Shown: in pieces, positions 34,250-40,990 of the stretch | Numbering within the stretch: position 1 is the first letter of the stretch | Layout: each line of letters begins with the position of its first letter | Assembly (NCBI GenBank): GCA_964408735.1 | Contig: CAYPAX010000027.1 | Coordinates: forward strand, 1 to 40,990 | Direction: 5' to 3' | Source: UBA7887 sp964408735 | GTDB taxonomy: Bacteria > Pseudomonadota > Alphaproteobacteria > UBA7887 | Length of the DNA stretch: 40,990 bases | Translations under genes and position numbers: made by a program | Notes under the pieces: generated by a model | Seen by the model: only the letters and a program-made list of their open reading frames with translations | Database searches by the model: none | Told to the model about the DNA's origin: nothing

Positions 34250-34906
34250 GTGCCTCCCGAGCTGGTCATATTCGATTGCGACGGGGTCCTCGTCGACAGC
34301 GAGCCGATCGCCAACCGGATCCTGGTCGCGGCGCTGTGCGAGGCCGGCCTGCGCTTGAGCCTCGAGGAGGCCATGGCGCGCTATGTCGGGCGCAGCATGG
34401 CCGCGGTCGTCGCCTTGGCCGAGGCCGAGCTTGGGCGGCCGTTGCCCGAGGGTTTTCTCGACCGGGTGCAGGCGCTCACATTCGCTGCCTTTCGCCAAGA
34501 ATTGCGGCCGATTCCCGGTGTCGCCGATGCCCTGGCCGCGCTGTCCATGCCGGTTTGCGTGGCATCCAGCGGAGCGCCGGAGAAGATCGCGCTGTCGCTG
34601 TCCCTGACCAGCCTGGATCGCTTTTTCCACGGCAAGACCTTCAGCGCCAGCGAGGTGGCGCGGGGCAAGCCCCACCCCGACCTTTTCCTTCACGCCGCCA
34701 GGCGCATGGCCGTCTCGCCGGCGGCCTGTGTCGTGATCGAGGACAGTGTGCCTGGAATCGACGCGGCGAAAGCGGCGGGAATGTCGGTGCTCGGATTTTC
34801 CGGTGGTGGCCATGGCAGCGCGGATTTGGCCATGCGCCAGCGGGAAGCTGGGGCAATCGAACTGCGCGAAATGGCGGATCTTCCCCACCTTGTAGGGGCT
34901 TTGTGA
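34250..34906 (+). CDS. HAD family phosphatase, subfamily IA
   Basis: This 218-residue haloacid-dehalogenase-type hydrolase has all four motifs: DCDGVLVDSE (nucleophile and acid/base aspartates) at 9-18, VASSG near 104, Lys in RGKPHPDLF near 140, and VIEDSVPGIDAA near 163. The cap lies between motifs I and II, as in phosphoglycolate phosphatase and beta-phosphoglucomutase relatives. The YVGRS segment and overall length suggest a small sugar-phosphate or phosphoglycolate-like substrate, which sequence cannot settle. The start is GTG at 34250, 5 bp after msrP, without a strong ribosome site, so translation may be coupled to msrP. Confidence 0.88.
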   Translation: MPPELVIFDCDGVLVDSEPIANRILVAALCEAGLRLSLEEAMARYVGRSMAAVVALAEAELGRPLPEGFLDRVQALTFAAFRQELRPIPGVADALAALSMPVCVASSGAPEKIALSLSLTSLDRFFHGKTFSASEVARGKPHPDLFLHAARRMAVSPAACVVIEDSVPGIDAAKAAGMSVLGFSGGGHGSADLAMRQREAGAIELREMADLPHLVGAL

Positions 34907-34928
34907 CTCGATCCTCCACAAATAACAC

Positions 34929-34956
34929 GAAAACCTGACGAATTTCGTCGGTTTTC
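34929..34956 (+). terminator. Stem-loop after the HAD gene
   Basis: GAAAACC-t-GACG pairs with CGTC-GGTTTTC around an AATTT loop, giving an 11-bp stem with one bulged T, 23 bp after the HAD stop. The 3' arm is T-rich (GGTTTTC). It looks like a Rho-independent terminator for the genes to its left. Confidence 0.6.
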
Positions 34957-35040
34957 ACTTTAAATCCTTTGCGGGATTCCCCATATACTCCGGTAAGGCG
35001 CAAGCAAGTTGGTTGCAAAGACTCCGAACGACCTTCTTGT

Positions 35041-35079
35041 GCGGCGGGCCTGTCCTCCCCCCCCCCGCAGGTCCGCCGC
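35041..35079 (+). ncRNA. Strong GC hairpin with C-rich loop, possible sRNA
   Basis: GCGGCGGGCCTG (35041-35052) pairs with CAGGTCCGCCGC (35068-35079); all 12 pairs form, one of them G-U. The loop begins TCCT and contains ten consecutive C. A TATACT box lies near 34983-34988, about 50 bp upstream. C-rich, anti-Shine-Dalgarno-like loops occur in alphaproteobacterial small RNAs, so the 34990-35085 stretch could be one. It could equally be a terminator for lysR on the other strand. Confidence 0.3.
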
Positions 35080-35119
35080 CTGCGCGCCCTCACTCCACAA
35101 TACTTGCTGAACCCTGGGA

Positions 35120-36010
35120 TTAGAGTGGCGACTCGGCCAATTTCCTGAGCAGAAAGTCGCGGAAGACCATCACCCGCTGCGATTGGCGCAGCTCCTCCGG
35201 ATAGACGAAGTAGCCTTCGGCCGCCGGCGGCTCCGCCTCGGGCAGGATGCGCACCATCTGCGGGTTCTGTCCTGCGATGAAGGCAGGCAACAAGGCGATG
35301 CCGATTCCCGTCTCTACGGCACGCAAAATGCCGTAGATGTTGTTGACGGTGAAGGCGGGTTTGAATTCGGGATCTATCTCGCTCAGGGCGTCTGCCAGCC
35401 AGTTGATGTGCAGAAAGGGGATCGACAGCCGGTCGCCATAGGTGACGACCCGGTGCTTGGTAAGCTCTTCCATGCTGCGTGGCGTGCCGAAGCGGTTGAG
35501 GTAATCGGCAACGGCGAAAACGCCGAAATGCCCCTGAAACAGGTGGCGTTGGATCAAGTCGGGCTGGCGCGGCGGGGCCATGCGGATGGCGACGTCGGCC
35601 TCGCGCATCGACAGATCGAGCTCGTCGTCGCCGACCAGCAGGGCCACCGAGATGTCCGGATAGTTGTCGAGAAACTCGCTGATCACGCCGGTCAGCCACA
35701 TGGAGCCGAAACCGACCGTGGTGTTGATGCGGAGCAGGCCTTGCGGGCGCTCCTTGCTCTCGCTGAGCAGGGTCTCTGCCGCCGACAGCTTGCTGAAGAC
35801 TTCGCTGGTGGTCTGATACAGTAGCTCGCCCTGCTCGGTCAGGATGAGCCCACGCGCATGGCGGTGGAACAGGGGCACCTTGAGAGACTCCTCAAGGCCG
35901 CGTATCTGCCGGCTCACCGCCGATTGGCTGAGATCGAGGGCGTCGCCCGCATGCGTAAAGCTGCCGGCCCCCGCCACAACATGAAATATGCGAAGCTTGT
36001 CCCAGTCCAT
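35120..36010 (-). CDS. LysR family transcriptional regulator
   Basis: This 296-residue regulator has the standard N-terminal winged helix (LRIFHVVAGAGSFTHAGDAL, then LSQSAVSRQIRGLEESLKVP) and a periplasmic-binding-like co-inducer domain from about residue 90 (GLLRINTTVGFG...). Family members bind DNA as tetramers and often regulate a neighbouring gene, usually transcribed divergently. Here the upstream neighbour trxB runs in the same direction only 16 bp away, so it may be cotranscribed with trxB, an arrangement seen in other alphaproteobacteria. The inducer is unknown. ATG at 36010 gives the usual N-terminus (MDWDKLRIFHVVA). Confidence 0.93.
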   Translation of the reverse strand: MDWDKLRIFHVVAGAGSFTHAGDALDLSQSAVSRQIRGLEESLKVPLFHRHARGLILTEQGELLYQTTSEVFSKLSAAETLLSESKERPQGLLRINTTVGFGSMWLTGVISEFLDNYPDISVALLVGDDELDLSMREADVAIRMAPPRQPDLIQRHLFQGHFGVFAVADYLNRFGTPRSMEELTKHRVVTYGDRLSIPFLHINWLADALSEIDPEFKPAFTVNNIYGILRAVETGIGIALLPAFIAGQNPQMVRILPEAEPPAAEGYFVYPEELRQSQRVMVFRDFLLRKLAESPL

Positions 36011-36026
36011 TGAGACAGTTTAGCGC

Positions 36027-36989
36027 CTATTCGGCCGCCGCCGCCACCTCCGTCGCGGCCAGGAAGCGCTCGGACTCCAAAGCTGCCATGCAGCCACTGC
36101 CCGCGGCGGTGACGGCCTGGCGGAAATGCTTGTCCTGGACGTCGCCGGCGGCGAACACCCCGGCGATGTTGGTCGCCGTGCTGTCCGGGGCGGTACGGAT
36201 GTAACCATCGTCGTCGATATCGACCTGGCCGGCGAAAAGCGCCGTGACCGGGCTGTGGCCGATGGCGATAAAGACGCCGTCGGTGGCGAGATCGCGGGTC
36301 TCGTTGCTGTTGACGTCGCGCAGGCGGACCGCCTCGACGGCGGGTGGCATGCCTTCGGCGATGATATCCTCGACGACGCTGTTCCAGGCCATCTCGATAG
36401 TGTCGGTGCGCAGCAGGCGCTCTTGCAGGATGCGCTCGGCGCGCAGGGAATCGCGGCGATGCACGAGGGTCACTTTCGAGGCGAGCTTGGCGAGATAGAG
36501 GGCTTCCTCGACCGCCGTATTGCCACCGCCGACGACCACCACCTCGCGGCCGCGATAGAAGAAGCCGTCGCAGGTGGCGCAGGCGGAGACGCCGAAGCCT
36601 TGCAGACGGGATTCGGCCTCGAGGCCCAGCCAGCGCGCCTGGGCGCCGGTGGCGATGATCAAGGCGTCGCCGAGATAGCTGTCGCCGCTGTCGCCGGTCG
36701 CCTCGAAAGGCCGCCGCGAGAGATCGACCGCAGTGACGATATCGTTCACGAAATCGGTGCCGACCTTGCGCGCCTGCTCGGTCATCTGCTCCATCAGCCA
36801 GGGGCCCTGGACCACGTCGGCGAAACCCGGATAGTTCTCCACGTCGGTGGTGATGGTCATCTGCCCGCCGGGCTGGATGCCATGCACCAGCCGCGGCTCG
36901 AGCCCGGCGCGCGCGGCATAGATGGCGGCGGTCAGGCCGGCGGGGCCTGAGCCGAGGATGAGAACCTTGCTGTGGTGGCGGTCGGGCAT
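36027..36989 (-). CDS. trxB: Thioredoxin-disulfide reductase
   Basis: This 320-residue flavoprotein reduces thioredoxin with NADPH. It has the FAD motif LILGSGPAGLTAA (10-22), the redox-active Cys137-Ala-Thr-Cys140 in ACATCDGFFY, the NADPH motif VVGGGNTAVEEA with HRRDSLRAE, and the C-terminal FAD contact GVFAAGDVQDKHFRQAVTAA. Length and motifs match bacterial low-molecular-weight TrxB. It is upstream of lysR on the same strand, and 30 bp downstream of the ELM1-like gene. Confidence 0.97.
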   Translation of the reverse strand: MPDRHHSKVLILGSGPAGLTAAIYAARAGLEPRLVHGIQPGGQMTITTDVENYPGFADVVQGPWLMEQMTEQARKVGTDFVNDIVTAVDLSRRPFEATGDSGDSYLGDALIIATGAQARWLGLEAESRLQGFGVSACATCDGFFYRGREVVVVGGGNTAVEEALYLAKLASKVTLVHRRDSLRAERILQERLLRTDTIEMAWNSVVEDIIAEGMPPAVEAVRLRDVNSNETRDLATDGVFIAIGHSPVTALFAGQVDIDDDGYIRTAPDSTATNIAGVFAAGDVQDKHFRQAVTAAGSGCMAALESERFLAATEVAAAAE

Positions 36990-37019
36990 GCGTTGGCTCC
37001 TGCTGCGCTGCAGTCCTTC

Positions 37020-37982
37020 TTATATCAATTCGCGTTCGCGAATGGCCATGGCGACGGTGGCGGCGTCGTCCAATGGCGCGGCATCGGGTTGATAGAGATC
37101 CTTTGTGGCCGACTCCAACGGTTGGGCGAGGCCGGCGCCATAGAGTGCTTCATGCAAGGCGCGGTGCTTGGCGGCGATCATGTCGGGTGGGGCGAAAATA
37201 TAGACCGGCAGGCCCGTGGCGCAGGCCTCGGTGCACATGCCGGTCGAATCGCCCGTCACCACCAGGGCATCGGCGAGGGCGAGATAGCCGAGATAGGGAT
37301 TGTCCGTGCCGTCCTCGGACCAGTCGTAGCGGTGGTGCGGCCTGAGGCTGCCGGCGAGGATGTCGCGAACCGCCACGGGCGTGCGCCGGCTGCTGGTCAT
37401 CATGACCGAGCCACCGATGGCGGCGGCCTGCTCGGCCAGGCGCTTGGCGTCGTCCGCCGTGAAGTTGCGCCGCCGCGTCGCGCCGCCTAGCAATAGCGCG
37501 ATTCGCGGCCGGGGCAGGCTGTCCAGCCGTGCCGCCCAGGCCTCTGCCGCCTCCGCCAGGCGCGCCGCGGTGACGCGATGGGGCGCGCCGAGGGTGCGAA
37601 CGACAGTGGCGAGTTGCCGCTGCCGGTCGTGGGCGGGCAGGGCGATCAGATCGAAATCGGCGACCCCGGCGCCGGGCCACATGCATTGTACGCAGTGGAG
37701 GCCTCCGGCGGCGCGGCGCAGCGCGCGCACGGCGGGGGCGGTGCGCCGGCCGGCGGCGATCACCAGGTCCGGCCAGGGTGGCACCAGCGTGGCGCGGGTC
37801 TGCGCCGTCAGATGCGCCAAGGTGGCGCCGAGCAGCGCATTGGGAAGCTGTGCCAGGGCGTTGTAGCGGAGTCTCTTGGTCTCGAAGGGATGCGGCAGCG
37901 CCTCGGCCACGGCCAGGGCCTGGTTAGCATGGCCTACGCGATCGTCGGCCAGGACCCAGACGCGCCCGGCCGCCTCGCTCAC
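37020..37982 (-). CDS. ELM1-family (mitochondrial fission ELM1-like) protein
   Basis: This 320-residue protein is of the DUF1022/ELM1 family. Conserved blocks are WVLADDRVGHANQALAVAE, DLVIAAGRRTAP, QCMWPG, FDLIALPAHD, LLLGG, SVMMTSSRRTP and ALVVTGDSTGMCTEACATG. The fold is predicted to be GT-B-like, and the GDS-x-x-M-x-x-E-A motif resembles nucleotide-sugar transferases, but the bacterial role is unproven; plant ELM1 acts in mitochondrial fission. The start is GTG at 37982, overlapping the greA TGA by 4 bp (GTGA). The carB-greA-ELM1 order appears in other alphaproteobacteria. Confidence 0.9.
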   Translation of the reverse strand: MSEAAGRVWVLADDRVGHANQALAVAEALPHPFETKRLRYNALAQLPNALLGATLAHLTAQTRATLVPPWPDLVIAAGRRTAPAVRALRRAAGGLHCVQCMWPGAGVADFDLIALPAHDRQRQLATVVRTLGAPHRVTAARLAEAAEAWAARLDSLPRPRIALLLGGATRRRNFTADDAKRLAEQAAAIGGSVMMTSSRRTPVAVRDILAGSLRPHHRYDWSEDGTDNPYLGYLALADALVVTGDSTGMCTEACATGLPVYIFAPPDMIAAKHRALHEALYGAGLAQPLESATKDLYQPDAAPLDDAATVAMAIRERELI

Positions 37983-38452
37983 CGAAAGTCCACGGAGACG
38001 ATCTCGTAAGCCTTGGTGCCCGCTGGCGTTTCGACGATGACGCTGTCGCCGACCGATTTGTTGATTACCGCGCGCGCGATCGGCGCCGTGATCGACAGCC
38101 GTCCCTCGGCGACGTCCGCTTCGTCGACGCCGACCAGCTGGTAGGTGACTTCCTCGTCGGTGTCTTCGTCGGCCAGCGTAATCGTGGCGCCGAACTTGAC
38201 CGTCTCGCCCGACAGCTTGTCGACATCGATGACCTGGGCGCGGCCGAGCTTGTCCTCGATCTCGCGCACCCGCCCCTCGATGAAGCTCTGGCGCTCGCGG
38301 GCGGCGTGATATTCGGCATTCTCGAACAGGTCGCCATGCTCGCGCGCCTCCGCGATCGCCCGAATCACAGCCGGCCGTTCCTCGCTCTTCAATTTCTTCA
38401 ATTCCGCTTCGAGCCGCTGAAAGCCCGTCGCGGTCATGGGCACACGTTCCAT
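37979..38452 (-). CDS. greA: Transcription elongation factor GreA
   Basis: This 157-residue factor rescues backtracked RNA polymerase by stimulating cleavage of the nascent RNA. The N-terminal antiparallel coiled coil (about 8-78) carries the acidic tip in EHGDLFENAEYHAARE, with Asp and Glu residues that reach the polymerase active site. The C-terminal globular domain includes VTYQLVGVDEAD and SPIGRAL-like ITAPIARAVINKSVGD. Length is typical. ATG at 38452 gives the standard N-terminus MERVPMTATGF. It lies 57 bp after carB on the same strand and overlaps the ELM1-like gene. Confidence 0.97.
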   Translation of the reverse strand: MERVPMTATGFQRLEAELKKLKSEERPAVIRAIAEAREHGDLFENAEYHAARERQSFIEGRVREIEDKLGRAQVIDVDKLSGETVKFGATITLADEDTDEEVTYQLVGVDEADVAEGRLSITAPIARAVINKSVGDSVIVETPAGTKAYEIVSVDFR

Positions 38453-38509
38453 GATCCGTCCATTGTCATTGCGGAGAGGCGCCAGGTGGGAGCCAAGGGT
38501 CCAGAAGAC

Positions 38510-40990
<2,481 letters not shown>

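Overview
The window is about 41 kb of GC-rich DNA from an alphaproteobacterium, probably a Rhodospirillales-like lineage. The evidence is gene content and order: an ELM1-family gene overlapping greA downstream of carB, trxB next to a lysR gene, YggT beside a tRNA gene, PotC-type permease relics, and paired DMGDH/SARDH-type flavoproteins. It looks like a draft or metagenome-assembled scaffold. There is one run of 100 N at 15901-16000, and the 55 bases on each side of it are identical. That pattern is typical of de Bruijn-graph contig ends.

Layout. (1) 40-508: yggT and tRNA-Ala(CGC). (2) 618-5065: a decaying accessory zone beside the tRNA. It holds fragments of a DUF3489 protein, a PotC-like permease in two pieces on opposite strands, a frameshifted SDR dehydrogenase and a stop-riddled class III aminotransferase. 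One intact DMGDH-like flavoprotein gene (1995-4424) sits among them. (3) 5098-9792: an XRE-cupin regulator, a sarcosine dehydrogenase-like flavoprotein and an aldehyde dehydrogenase, apparently one operon with an operator-like palindrome over its -10 region. (4) 10062-14442: a class IV aminotransferase resembling (R)-amine transaminases, converging on a minus-strand operon of biotin carrier, biotin carboxylase, PxpB-like and PxpC-like proteins. The carrier is cut at its N-terminus. (5) 14412-16636: a secreted FG-GAP/RTX repeat protein containing the assembly gap. (6) 17254-25271: a tightly coupled minus-strand operon encoding HdrA (1500 aa), MvhD-like, MetV, MetF and an HdrC-HdrB fusion. (7) 25394-28557: a 5'-truncated AAA/TPR gene, a BNR-repeat protein and a ParD-like mini-antitoxin. 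(8) 28588-34906: two divergent class I aminotransferases, a molybdopterin oxidoreductase, MsrP and a HAD phosphatase. (9) 35120-40990: lysR, trxB, ELM1-like, greA and carB (partial), all on the minus strand.

How the parts may work together. The DMGDH/SARDH-type enzymes strip N-methyl groups from glycine derivatives and hand them to tetrahydrofolate as 5,10-methylene-THF. The Hdr-MetFV operon encodes all parts of a heterodisulfide-reductase-like complex built around methylenetetrahydrofolate reductase, comparable to the MetFV-HdrABC-MvhD complex of the acetogen Moorella. It would link the methyl-THF/methylene-THF couple to NAD(P)H and another electron carrier, perhaps by flavin-based bifurcation or confurcation. 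An FNR/FixK-like box upstream of hdrA suggests oxygen-responsive expression. The complex itself is inferred from sequence, and the metabolic link between the two blocks is a hypothesis.

The Hdr-MetFV operon is the most unusual system here, especially its 1500-residue HdrA, in which two HdrA modules are fused with a GltD-like NAD(P)H:flavin unit.
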